Source of the DNA: an uncultured Clostridia bacterium
GTDB lineage: Bacteria > Bacillota > Clostridia > Oscillospirales > Ruminococcaceae
Assembly: GCA_938014855.1 (NCBI GenBank)
Contig: CALLQM010000104.1
Location: 1-8,030 of the forward strand
Direction: 5' to 3'
DNA length: 8,030 nt
Notes under the pieces: generated by a model
Databases searched by the model: none
What the model was told of the DNA's origin: nothing
Seen by the model: only the letters and a program-made list of their open reading frames with translations
Part shown: in pieces, positions 1-6,270 of the stretch
Layout: the number at the start of each line of letters is the position of its first letter
How positions within the stretch are numbered: the first letter of the stretch is position 1
Program-made: the position numbers and the translations under genes

Positions 1-339
1 CTTCGTGATGTAGCATTTGCAATCGTAGAAACGACAGGACAGCTTTCTGTTTATCAAAAATACAGCGCTCGCAATGTTACTGCAGACGTGATAGGTATCA
101 AAGATGATCCAAAAGAAAACGATCCTCCTGTCGTTATTATCAGCGATGGAATGGTTAGTCATAGTGCGCTGTCCCACTGCAAATTATCGCATGATTGGCT
201 GGAACAAACGTTATCTGAAAATGGCTACAAAACGGATGATATTTTCATTATGACATGCAATCGCAATGCTGATTATTATATCGTTCCAGCAGAGAGAAAA
301 AATAAAAAAAATAAGAAACATAAGGAGGGCGGAAAATGA
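1..339 (+). CDS. DUF421 (YetF-like) membrane protein, C-terminal part
   Basis: The frame is open from the left edge to a TGA at 337-339, so this is the 3' end of a longer gene; a GTG at 88 is internal and has no ribosome site. The visible 112 residues match the cytoplasmic C-terminal region of DUF421/YetF proteins: a strand motif (FAIVETTGQLSVYQK), then PPVVIISDGMV, a helix with the pattern LSHDWLEQTL, and a closing segment DDIFIMTCNRNADYYIVP. Known members carry N-terminal membrane helices, which would lie outside the window; their function is poorly defined. The last 15 or so residues are a Lys-rich tail (KNKKNKKHKEGGK) outside the conserved fold. The DNA coding this tail also carries the ribosome site AAGGAGG (322-328) of the next gene, and the two genes overlap by ATGA, which suggests translational coupling. 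Family call is fairly sure; role is unknown. Confidence 0.85.
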   Translation, partial: LRDVAFAIVETTGQLSVYQKYSARNVTADVIGIKDDPKENDPPVVIISDGMVSHSALSHCKLSHDWLEQTLSENGYKTDDIFIMTCNRNADYYIVPAERKNKKNKKHKEGGK

Positions 340-716
340 AGCGATTTCGCTTTTCCATTATTATTACTGTTCTTATTTTAGTAGTTTGCTCGTTTGCATT
401 GGTTAAAATTGTGAAAGTTTCCGATGAGTTAACGGATACACTAAATCAAATTTCGACTGCAATTGAACAAAATAAAACCGACCAGATCTTAGATCTGGTC
501 GGAAAATTTGAAACGGATTGGGAAGAAAACGAAAAAACATTGATGCAGTATATCCATCACGATGAACTGGACACGATTACGGGTATCGCAGCCCGTCTAA
601 CTGCCCTTGCTCGATACCAAGACTATTCGGAATTGAGCGCAGAGATAGACAGGCTGAAGCACTTGATTAAGCATGTTTGCGAATCTCAAATGCCGACTTA
701 TAAAAATATATTTTAA
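336..716 (+). CDS. DUF4363 family small membrane-anchored protein
   Basis: A 126-residue protein with a short basic N-terminus (MKRFRF), one hydrophobic segment at about residues 7-26, and a mainly helical, charged remainder predicted to lie outside the membrane. Features fitting DUF4363 are the DWEENEKTLMQYIHHDELD stretch (about 61-79), the later amphipathic helix SELSAEIDRLKHLIKHVCES, and the terminal NIF. The start at 336 is chosen because AAGGAGG sits 7 bases upstream and the ATG overlaps the DUF421 stop (ATGA). In Firmicutes, DUF4363 genes are commonly found next to DUF421 genes, so the two products may work together at the membrane; this is inference and no biochemical role is known to me. 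The stop codon overlaps that of nrdR on the other strand, and a 25-base palindrome lies at codons 48-56. Confidence 0.8.
   Translation: MKRFRFSIIITVLILVVCSFALVKIVKVSDELTDTLNQISTAIEQNKTDQILDLVGKFETDWEENEKTLMQYIHHDELDTITGIAARLTALARYQDYSELSAEIDRLKHLIKHVCESQMPTYKNIF
478..502. repeat. Perfect 12-bp inverted repeat inside the DUF4363 gene
   Basis: The arms CCGACCAGATCT (478-489) and AGATCTGGTCGG (491-502) are exact reverse complements around one central T. In RNA this would form an 11-bp stem with a UUA loop. It lies fully in coding sequence (Thr48-Gly56, reading TDQILDLVG). It has no U-tract after it, so it is not a typical terminator. It may be chance, an mRNA hairpin, or a protein-binding palindrome. 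Confidence 0.75.
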
Positions 717-1171
717 TTTCTCGCTTGTAAAAGTGCCTGTAATTCCTGCATAAATGAATCAATATCTTTAAACTGCCGATAAACAGATGCAAAGCGAACG
801 TAAGCCACTTCATCAATTTGGCGCAGTTTTTCCATAGCATGTTCCCCAATTTTATATGAAGGCACTTCTTTGTCTAATGAATTTTGTAAATTTAGTTCGA
901 TATCTTTGACTGCTTCTTCTAAAACAGCCAGCGAAACCGGACGTTTTTCGCACGCACGAACCAAACCGCTCAGCAGTTTTCCGGAATCAAATGCTTCGCG
1001 CGATTTGTCTTTTTTAATTACAACCAAGGGCGTTGTCTCAATAATCTCATAGGTCGTAAAACGCCGTTCACATTTTAAACATTCACGGCGTCTGCGAATT
1101 CGTTCAAATTCGTCAGTAGGACGAGAGTCAATCACTTTACTCTCCACATAGCCACAGTATGGGCATTTCAT
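713..1171 (-). CDS. nrdR: Transcriptional repressor NrdR
   Basis: A complete 152-residue NrdR, the usual family length. The N-terminal zinc ribbon has its four cysteines at 3, 6, 31 and 34 (CPYCGY ... CLKC), with the DNA-binding basic run RIRRRREC and the family signature RRFTTYE. An ATP-cone domain follows at about residues 48-138, beginning VVIKKDKSREAFD and ending in VAYVRFASVYRQF. NrdR senses ATP/dATP and represses ribonucleotide reductase genes by binding NrdR boxes near their promoters. No nrd gene or NrdR box is visible here, so its targets are elsewhere. The start ATG is preceded by AAAGGGG with suitable spacing, and a strong promoter lies at 1222-1250. The TAA stop overlaps the stop of the convergent DUF4363 gene by 4 bases, so neither gene has a private terminator region. 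Confidence 0.97.
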   Translation of the reverse strand: MKCPYCGYVESKVIDSRPTDEFERIRRRRECLKCERRFTTYEIIETTPLVVIKKDKSREAFDSGKLLSGLVRACEKRPVSLAVLEEAVKDIELNLQNSLDKEVPSYKIGEHAMEKLRQIDEVAYVRFASVYRQFKDIDSFMQELQALLQARN

Positions 1172-1221
1172 GCTTCATTCCCCTTTGCCCGTCATTACAC
1201 GGTACTCTCTGTATTTCTGTA

Positions 1222-1250
1222 ATCATAGCATGATTTTTTTTTGTTGACAA
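1222..1250 (-). promoter_or_regulatory. Sigma-A-type promoter of nrdR
   Basis: On the - strand the -35 box TTGTCA (1250-1245) is followed by a 17-base spacer and the -10 box TATGAT (1227-1222). TG two bases before the -10 (TGC-TATGAT) makes it an extended -10. The spacer contains a run of nine A (1242-1234). Transcription would start near 1215, giving a leader of about 44 bases. The promoter begins only 16 bases after the isomerase gene ends, with no terminator between them. Confidence 0.75.
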
Positions 1251-1266
1251 GGGGAAATTATCGTTT

Positions 1267-2049
1267 TCATTGTCTTTGTATGGCATTTAAAATCAACTGA
1301 TAACTTTTTTGAAGTTCATGGTAATCACTGTAATTGCTGCGATAGACTTCTAAAATTACTCCACCATCAAACCCATGACTTTTTAGATTTGAAAGAAATT
1401 CGTTGAGATCCATCGTTCCTTTACCAACCGGCAGACAGTCATTCTGTGCATCATGATCGCTGATATGAACATGAATGACTCTTTCTCCCATTGCCTCTGT
1501 CATTTGCCGAATTGAATAGCCTGCGCGTATGCACTGCTTTGTGTCCAAAACAAATTTGGCATCCGGCAGATAGCTCGTCATCGCCTTAAAAAATGCGGGA
1601 CAATTGCTCGTGCATCTTGGAACGTTCTCCTGAGCTACTGTAATGCCCATAGAACGTCCTGTATAAGCCAACTCACCAAACATATCAAAATAACGATTAT
1701 AAGGCTTTACAGCCTCTTTACGGTCACCATGAAGCACAAATATCTTCGCACCTAACACGTTTGCCGCATGAAAATATCGTTTATACAGTTCTAGGCCATC
1801 TAATGTGCGGCGGCGATATTCAGAAAAAAACAAAAGTGGTTCCAAACCGGAGGTAAATGGATGAACGGATAAGATTTTGGTACCATTATCTGCAGCTATT
1901 TTTGCAAGCTGTGTTGTAAAAGAATCGTTTAGTTCACTGGGTGCATTAAAAAAGATCTCGGCTGCTTGTGCACCAAAACCAGATATGCAGGCAAAAGCCC
2001 GTTCTGTCAGCTCCGGATAAAAACAAGCGGTGGATACTCCTGCCAGCAT
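1267..2049 (-). CDS. Sugar phosphate isomerase/epimerase-like TIM-barrel protein
   Basis: A 260-residue protein of the xylose-isomerase-like TIM-barrel family (AP endonuclease 2 fold, Pfam AP_endonuc_2 type). Barrel-strand motifs appear in order: GAQAAEIFF (Glu31), KILSVHPF (His63), AKIFVLHGD (His107), ITVAQENV (Glu141), KFVLDTKQ (Asp169), VIHVHISDHD (His193/His195, Asp198) and GVILEVY (Glu234). Glu141, Asp169, His195 and Glu234 are the likely divalent-metal ligands by family analogy. PVGKGTMDL near residues 207-215 is the usual loop before the last strand. Members isomerise or epimerise sugars, inositols or related ketoses, and the substrate cannot be told from sequence. The start has AAGGAG 8 bases upstream. 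It follows secF behind a hairpin with a weak - strand U-tract, and I found no convincing promoter of its own, so it may depend partly on read-through. Fold is secure; exact function is open. Confidence 0.87.
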   Translation of the reverse strand: MLAGVSTACFYPELTERAFACISGFGAQAAEIFFNAPSELNDSFTTQLAKIAADNGTKILSVHPFTSGLEPLLFFSEYRRRTLDGLELYKRYFHAANVLGAKIFVLHGDRKEAVKPYNRYFDMFGELAYTGRSMGITVAQENVPRCTSNCPAFFKAMTSYLPDAKFVLDTKQCIRAGYSIRQMTEAMGERVIHVHISDHDAQNDCLPVGKGTMDLNEFLSNLKSHGFDGGVILEVYRSNYSDYHELQKSYQLILNAIQRQ

Positions 2050-2135
2050 AATCGTTTCTCCTTTTGTGAAATGTTTGCAGTATCGTATTTATTAGTATAT
2101 GAATTTTTAAAACTTAGGAGACCTTAGTTATTAAG

Positions 2136-2164
2136 CTGAGCCGCCGGTAATACCGGCGGCTCAG
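2136..2164 (-). terminator. Hairpin after secF, candidate terminator
   Basis: A GC-rich 13-bp perfect stem (CTGAGCCGCCGGT at 2136-2148 pairing with 2152-2164) closes a 3-base loop, 19 bases beyond the secF stop. In the - direction the sequence after the stem is only moderately U-rich (CTTAATAAC), whereas in the + direction it is followed by TCGTTTTCTTT. It is placed to end secDF, but termination toward the isomerase gene may be incomplete. Confidence 0.7.
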
Positions 2165-2182
2165 TCGTTTTCTTTATAAAAA

Positions 2183-3103
2183 TTACCTTGCTTTTTTGGA
2201 AGCTTTGTAATCCTGCCAGGTTACCCAAATTGGTCCGGCGATGCAAATGGAAGAATAAGCACCCGAAATCATACCAATCAACATGGGGAACGCAAATGTC
2301 AAAATTGACTCTACATGAGAAATCAATGCAATTGCACATACGACACCAAGCGCAACAACAGTAGAAACAGTAGTATTAATCGATCTTGTCAAAGACTGAT
2401 TAATGGATTTGTTAACCATTTCATCCAAAGAAGTCTTCGTGCCCATCAACCGTTTATTTTCTCGAATACGGTCATACACAACTACCGTTGCATTGATCGA
2501 ATAACCAAGAATGGTCAACGCAACCGCAATAAAGTTCTGACTGATTGGAATACGGAAGAATACAAAAACTGCAAATACAAACATGACGTCATGTATCAAG
2601 GCAACTACAGAGAATACACCTGCAGACCATCCGCCAATTTTACGGAATCGAAATGCAATATAAATAATCATGATCAAAGCTGCTGCTGCAACTGCAACAA
2701 CACATTTAATAAAGAAATCATGTCCGATTGCAGGGTCAACATTGTTCGTAGACACTACTTGTACATTTTGATCCGCATATTCTTGCTGAAGAGTAGCAGT
2801 AATCTCCTGTTGCTTTTCCGGAGTAACTCCCTCTTTTGATGACAAAGTAACAACATAGTTTACATTACCTGTCACAACATCCTGCTGTTCCTGTAAAGAA
2901 ACGCTTTGTCCAAGGGTATTTTCAATCACAGACTGAAAATCTGCTTTTTCAATATCTCCGTCAAATGAATAGGTTACCAATGAGCCACCGCGAAACTCGA
3001 TGTCCAGCTCAACGCCAAAAATCAGCGCAACCAGCAAAGTGACGATGATAATTGCAGACGAAATGGTAAACCAAATCTTTTTACGTCCTACAATATTAAT
3101 CAT
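2183..3103 (-). CDS. secF: Protein translocase subunit SecF
   Basis: A 306-residue SecF, normal length. It has a first membrane helix at about 11-30, the family motif DIEFRGG (34-40), an extracytoplasmic P1-like domain at about 45-125, and five further helices at about 131-151, 158-182, 189-210, 243-262 and 267-290. The hallmark GYSINATVVVYDRIREN (200-216) is present. With SecD it forms an RND-type accessory complex that uses the proton or sodium gradient to pull exported proteins through SecYEG. The start at 3103 is chosen over an in-frame ATG at 3130 because GGAGGT (3116-3111) lies 7 bases upstream and the protein then begins MINIVGRKKIWF as expected. It overlaps the end of secD by 8 bases, and its ribosome site is within secD's last codons, so translation is probably coupled. 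Confidence 0.97.
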   Translation of the reverse strand: MINIVGRKKIWFTISSAIIIVTLLVALIFGVELDIEFRGGSLVTYSFDGDIEKADFQSVIENTLGQSVSLQEQQDVVTGNVNYVVTLSSKEGVTPEKQQEITATLQQEYADQNVQVVSTNNVDPAIGHDFFIKCVVAVAAAALIMIIYIAFRFRKIGGWSAGVFSVVALIHDVMFVFAVFVFFRIPISQNFIAVALTILGYSINATVVVYDRIRENKRLMGTKTSLDEMVNKSINQSLTRSINTTVSTVVALGVVCAIALISHVESILTFAFPMLIGMISGAYSSICIAGPIWVTWQDYKASKKAR

Positions 3104-4454
3104 TTTTAGCACCTCCGTACAGCCACGCATTCTTGAACGGCTTAAACTTGGAGATTGATTTGAGCATCAGTCGGGAAGCTGTTACACCCATGATAAAGTT
3201 AAATACTACACCTACAATCAGTGTAAAACCAAAGGAGTAAATCGCGCCTGTCGCTGATGGTCCAAACCATCTGAAAATACCAGTAAACATTCTTGCAAAT
3301 ACCGATCCCGGAGGGCCAAATGCACCCATTAAGACGGCTGCAACAAGGACCATCGTGATATTGCCGTCAAAAATTGCAGCAAAGGTCCTATGGAAACCGG
3401 AATCAATGGCACCATCAAGGGTTTTTCCGACAGCTAATTCTTCCTTGATGCGCTCAGATGTAATGATGTTTGCGTCAACACCCATACCGATGGACAGGAT
3501 AATACCCGCGATACCCGGCAAAGTGAGCGTAAACGAAGGAATGTTGGGGAAAAATCCAGATACACAGGCAATGGAACCAGCAATCTGTCCCAGCAACGCA
3601 ATACAGGCAACCAAACCAGGAAGCCTATACACAATGATAATAAATAGAGAAACAAGTGCAAATGCAATCATTCCAGCAGTGACCATTGCATCGCGTGCGC
3701 CCATACCCAATGTCGGAGAAATGGAGCTAAAGTTCTCTGTCTGTAGCTTGAACGGAAGAGCACCGCCATTAATTTTATCAGCAAGAGCTTTTGCTTCATC
3801 TGAGGTAAATCTGCCCGTAATTTGAGCTTGACCATCAGGAATCTGATTACTTACGAGAGGAGCTGAAATCGTGGTCTCATCCATCCAGATAGAGATCTGT
3901 TGTCCAACAAGCCGTCCCGTTGCTTCCGCAAATGCTTCGGCACCGTCTTTATTAAGTTTCAGAGAAACTGCATATTCACCGTTTTCGGGATTTACAACAG
4001 CGGTAGCAGATTCAACCTGTTTTCCTTCCAAAATAACAGGACCGTCTTGATTTTCACGGAATGTTAAAAGAGCAGTTTCGCCCAGTTCTTTTACAGCAGT
4101 TTCAGGATTAAAATTCGTTTCGTTTTCCTTCCATGGGAAACGAACAATAATTCTGTCCTTGTTGTAATCGGTATACACCTCAGAATCCGTAATGTTCTGG
4201 GAAACCAATCTTACTTTGATAATTGATTCGGCAGCGGCCATTTCGTCGTTTGTGGCGTCATATCCTTCAGGTGGGCTGAACGTCACATCGACACCTCCGC
4301 GGATATCAATGCCCCAGCGGATATCTCCGGCACCCTTAACGAATGTCTTGGTGACATCCCCATAGGATGTAGATAATCCGAAGAATGACAGCGCTGTCAG
4401 CGCGATGATCAATGCCAAAACGACAAAAAACATCGACTTGCCAACTTTTTTCAT
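3096..4454 (-). CDS. secD: Protein translocase subunit SecD
   Basis: A 452-residue SecD of the shorter Gram-positive kind. The first membrane helix is at about 8-27, followed by the motif GIDIRGGVDVTF (48-59). The extracytoplasmic P1 region runs from about 65 to 240, including MDETTISAPLVSNQ and the closing INGGALPFKLQ. Five more membrane helices lie at about 256-430, with the conserved SIGMGVDANIITSERIKEE (321-339) in helix 4. It partners SecF in driving late steps of Sec export. The start is set by AAGGAGG (4469-4463) 8 bases upstream and by a typical MKK plus hydrophobic N-terminus; the frame stays open upstream to a TTG at 4571, but that stretch is better explained as a structured leader. 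No yajC gene lies upstream, unlike in many bacteria; purB does. It has its own strong promoter at 4587-4615. Confidence 0.97.
   Translation of the reverse strand: MKKVGKSMFFVVLALIIALTALSFFGLSTSYGDVTKTFVKGAGDIRWGIDIRGGVDVTFSPPEGYDATNDEMAAAESIIKVRLVSQNITDSEVYTDYNKDRIIVRFPWKENETNFNPETAVKELGETALLTFRENQDGPVILEGKQVESATAVVNPENGEYAVSLKLNKDGAEAFAEATGRLVGQQISIWMDETTISAPLVSNQIPDGQAQITGRFTSDEAKALADKINGGALPFKLQTENFSSISPTLGMGARDAMVTAGMIAFALVSLFIIIVYRLPGLVACIALLGQIAGSIACVSGFFPNIPSFTLTLPGIAGIILSIGMGVDANIITSERIKEELAVGKTLDGAIDSGFHRTFAAIFDGNITMVLVAAVLMGAFGPPGSVFARMFTGIFRWFGPSATGAIYSFGFTLIVGVVFNFIMGVTASRLMLKSISKFKPFKNAWLYGGAKND
3111..3116 (-). promoter_or_regulatory. secF ribosome binding site within the secD end
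   Basis: GGAGGT read on the - strand lies 7 bases before the secF ATG and codes for Gly-Gly of the SecD C-terminus (GGAKND). It decides the secF start and links translation of the two genes. Confidence 0.85.
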
Positions 4455-4462
4455 CTGTTTGT

Positions 4463-4469
4463 CCTCCTT
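4463..4469 (-). promoter_or_regulatory. secD ribosome binding site
   Basis: AAGGAGG on the - strand lies 8 bases before the ATG at 4454, a near-perfect match to the anti-SD. It sets the start of secD and lies two bases past the 3' strand of the leader stem described at 4472-4540. Confidence 0.88.
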
Positions 4470-4471
4470 GC

Positions 4472-4580
4472 AAACCATATCTGCTAAAACAGCCAACAAC
4501 CGCAGGGGTTCGAACCGTTTCCTGCGGTTGAATATGGTCCTCTTTATGCCAAAACGCACTGTTTTACGCAATGCGGCACT
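4472..4580 (-). promoter_or_regulatory. Structured 5' leader of secDF mRNA, possible cis-regulatory RNA
   Basis: Between the predicted transcription start (near 4580) and the secD ribosome site, the - strand can fold into stacked stems. P1 pairs 4540-4531 (GGACCATATT) with 4481-4472 (GATATGGTTT), 10 pairs including three G-U. Directly inside it, P2 pairs 4530-4521 (CAACCGCAGG) with 4506-4497 (CCTGCGGTTG), 10 perfect pairs. The P2 loop contains the self-complementary GGTTCGAACC (4516-4507), whose outer bases could add a 3-bp stem. A weak 4-bp P3 (4493-4490 with 4486-4483) completes a three-way junction. Further upstream, AAAAC (4565-4561) pairs with GTTTT (4555-4551), and TGCC (4578-4575) with GGCA (4550-4547). 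No terminator U-tract follows. I recognise no known riboswitch. Pairing was done by eye; function is inference. Confidence 0.5.
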
Positions 4581-4586
4581 TTTACA

Positions 4587-4615
4587 ATTATATTTGAATT
4601 GGGTGAAAAAGTCAA
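4587..4615 (-). promoter_or_regulatory. Sigma-A-type promoter of secDF
   Basis: On the - strand, TTGACT (4615-4610), a 17-base spacer and a perfect TATAAT (4592-4587). Transcription would start near 4580, leaving a leader of roughly 126 bases before secD. No intrinsic terminator is seen between the purB stop and this promoter, so purB transcripts could also run into secDF. Confidence 0.82.
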
Positions 4616-4663
4616 TCCATTTTTCATTTGCAAAGAACGGGTCGGCTTATGTCAAAATTCATA

Positions 4664-6103
4664 TTAAACTGAGAGTTCTGCGCGCTCTCCCAAAACCTGT
4701 TTATTCGCATCCAGCATAGGTACTACAAAGTCACGAATAAATTCGTCAACCTGTTCACTGCTGCGTCCTGTAAACTTGATCGGATCCAAGATTGCTTCGA
4801 TTTCATTGCGTTCCAAACCAAAAGCAGAATCGCTGCAAATGCGGGAAATCAAATCGTTTTCTCCGCCTTCCTCTTTGACAACCTTCGCGGCTGCAATGGA
4901 ATGCTGACGCAGACGCTCATGCAGCTCCTGGCGGTCGCCGCCTTTTTTTACGGCCTGCATCATAATGTCCTCGGTTGCCATAAACGGCAATTCACGCATG
5001 ACTCTTTGATGAACCATCTTCGGATACACAACCAAGCCATCACATACATTCAGCATAATTTTTAAAATTGCGTCTGTGGCAAGAAATGCTTCCGCTACGG
5101 CAATGCGCTTATTTGCGCTGTCATCCAGCGTTCTTTCAAACCATTGTGTCGCCGCTGTAAATTCCGGATTTAAAGAATTCACCATGACATAACGCGACAA
5201 TGCAGTAATGCGTTCACTCCGCATCGGGTTGCGCTTATACGGCATTGCAGACGAGCCAATCTGTTTCTTTTCGAACGGCTCCTCCATCTCCTTAAAGTTT
5301 GCAAGCAAACGCAGGTCGTTGGAAAATTTGCTCGTGCTCTGTGCAATTCCTGCCAAAACATTTACAACAAAACTATCCACTTTACGGGAATAGGTTTGTC
5401 CGGAAACAGGAACAACTGAATCAAAGCCCATTTCGTTTGCAATGTCCTCTTCGACTGCTTTGATTTTTTTCGCATCACCGTCAAAAAGTTCTACAAAACT
5501 TGCTTGCGTTCCGGTGGTACCCTTGCTTCCAAGCAGTTTCAAAGAAGCAATACGGTGTTCAAGTTCTCCCAAATCCATCATCAATTCATTTAACCACAGA
5601 GTAGCACGCTTACCGACTGTGGTCAGCTGAGCAGGCTGAAGATGGGTGTATGCAAGAGCTGGCATGTCCTTATATTTCACAGCAAAGTCTGCTAAAAGTG
5701 ATATGACATTGATTAGTTTGCGCCGAATGATGTTGAGCCCTTCCCGCATGACGATAACATCCGTATTATCGCCTACATAACAGCTGGTTGCACCTAAATG
5801 AATAATGCCTTTTGCTTCCGGACACTGTACACCTTAAGCATAGACATGACTCATAACATCATGGCGGCATTCTTTTTCTCTCGCAACAGCTACATCATAG
5901 TTAATGTCATCGGCATATGCCTCAAGCTGAGCAATTTGTTCATCCGAAATTGGCAGTCCCTGCCGTTTTTCCGCCTTAGCAAGCGCAATCCAAAGTTTCC
6001 GCCATGTTTTGAATTTGTTATCAGCTGAAAATACATACTGCATTTCCTCGCTGGCATAACGTGTGCAAAACGGGCTTTCATACCTGTCGTGCCTGTCACT
6101 CAT
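4664..6103 (-). pseudogene. purB: Adenylosuccinate lyase, interrupted by one in-frame TAA
   Basis: Adenylosuccinate lyase cleaves SAICAR to AICAR and adenylosuccinate to AMP, both with release of fumarate, in purine synthesis. Codons 1-89 (6103-5837) and 91-479 (5833-4667) are in the same frame, separated only by TAA at 5836-5834; nothing else is damaged. The N-terminal part runs MSDRHDRYESPFCTRY to HDVMSHVYA. After the stop it resumes GVQCPEAK, then the fumarase/aspartase-superfamily motif IIHLGATSCYVGDNTD (100-115), THLQPAQL with the likely catalytic His154, and the signature GSSAMPYKRNP (283-293) with the flexible-loop catalytic Ser. Total length of about 479 codons suits the human-like ADSL branch. 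ATG 6103 is preceded by GGAAAGG, 9 bases away. The stop position normally holds an aromatic residue (Phe or Tyr), so TAT or TAC to TAA would be a single change. A restart at ATG 5749 lacks a ribosome site and would omit the HLGATS motif. It may be a recent mutation, a sequence error, or (less likely) read-through. Confidence 0.88.
5834..5836 (-). other. In-frame ochre codon in purB (codon 90)
   Basis: The - strand reads GCT TAA GGT, Ala-stop-Gly. Both sides match PurB in the same frame, so a substitution, not a frameshift, explains it. Other genes here end normally with TAA or TGA, so codon reassignment is not supported. Confidence 0.93.
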
Positions 6104-6112
6104 GAAAATCAA

Positions 6113-6144
6113 CCTTTCCGCAGGGGCGTTCTCCCCTGTCCTGC
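6113..6144 (-). promoter_or_regulatory. purB leader hairpin next to its ribosome site
   Basis: On the - strand, CAGGGG (6138-6133) pairs with CCCCTG (6126-6121) around a 6-base loop. An alternative stem, GCAGG (6144-6140) with CCTGC (6124-6120), uses the same 3' bases and would exclude the first. The ribosome site GGAAAGG (6119-6113) follows directly. This could tune translation, but I see no purine-riboswitch core or PurR box, and both stems are short. Confidence 0.4.
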
Positions 6145-6203
6145 AAAAAATCAGCCGAGGCAATTAAAACCAAGTATGGTCAATTGCTCGTGCGCATTGT
6201 AAT

Positions 6204-6212
6204 AGTATAGCA
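6204..6212 (-). promoter_or_regulatory. Possible extended -10 promoter of purB
   Basis: TGC-TATACT on the - strand (6212-6204) is a good extended -10 element just after the aminotransferase terminator. No convincing -35 box is found at normal distance. A start near 6197 would give a leader of about 93 bases. Confidence 0.45.
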
Positions 6213-6213
6213 C

Positions 6214-6248
6214 AAAAGGCGGATGAAGAAAATATTCATCCGCCTTTT
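6214..6248 (-). terminator. Intrinsic terminator after the aminotransferase gene
   Basis: A 14-bp perfect stem (AAAAGGCGGATGAA at 6214-6227 with 6235-6248) and a 7-base loop lie 22 bases past the aminotransferase stop. The stem is flanked by A and T runs on both sides, so it could act in both directions. It separates the aminotransferase from purB. Confidence 0.85.
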
Positions 6249-6270
6249 CTTTATAAAATTTCCATTTTGT

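Noticed and set aside
88..339. Separate 83-residue protein starting at GTG 88
   Set aside because: The frame is open to the left edge, upstream residues fit DUF421, and there is no ribosome site before 88.
1244..1249. TTGACA as a + strand promoter
   Set aside because: The sequence 17 bases on (TCATTG) is not a -10 box; the - strand reading gives a far better promoter for nrdR.
2113..2127. Direct repeat CTTAG-N5-CTTAG upstream of the isomerase gene as an activator site
   Set aside because: It is only 5 bases per copy, and without a convincing adjacent promoter it is too weak to call.
2315..2839. + strand protein of 174 residues opposite secF
   Set aside because: Its composition is unusual (rich in Asn, Arg, Cys), it matches no family I know, it has no clear ribosome site, and it lies fully antisense to a clear secF.
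3355..3825. + strand ORF opposite secD
   Set aside because: It is an antisense frame within a strongly conserved gene, with no supporting signals.
4497..4530. tRNA fragment, because of GGTTCGAACC resembling a T arm
   Set aside because: The flanking stem does not give a 5-bp T stem with a 7-base loop, and no anticodon or acceptor arm is found on either strand.
4455..4571. Longer secD from a TTG at 4571, or a VemP-like arrest peptide
   Set aside because: There is no ribosome site at 4571, the added residues are basic and lack a signal peptide, and AAGGAGG precisely supports the start at 4454. No separate leader ORF with its own ribosome site was seen.
5749..5836. Frameshift in purB
   Set aside because: Both halves are in the same frame and the sequence from 5833 to 5750 translates cleanly as PurB, so a nonsense codon explains the break.
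6104..6163. Longer purB N-terminus from 6163
   Set aside because: The extra 20 residues do not look like PurB, the region holds a leader hairpin, and a ribosome site supports the ATG at 6103.
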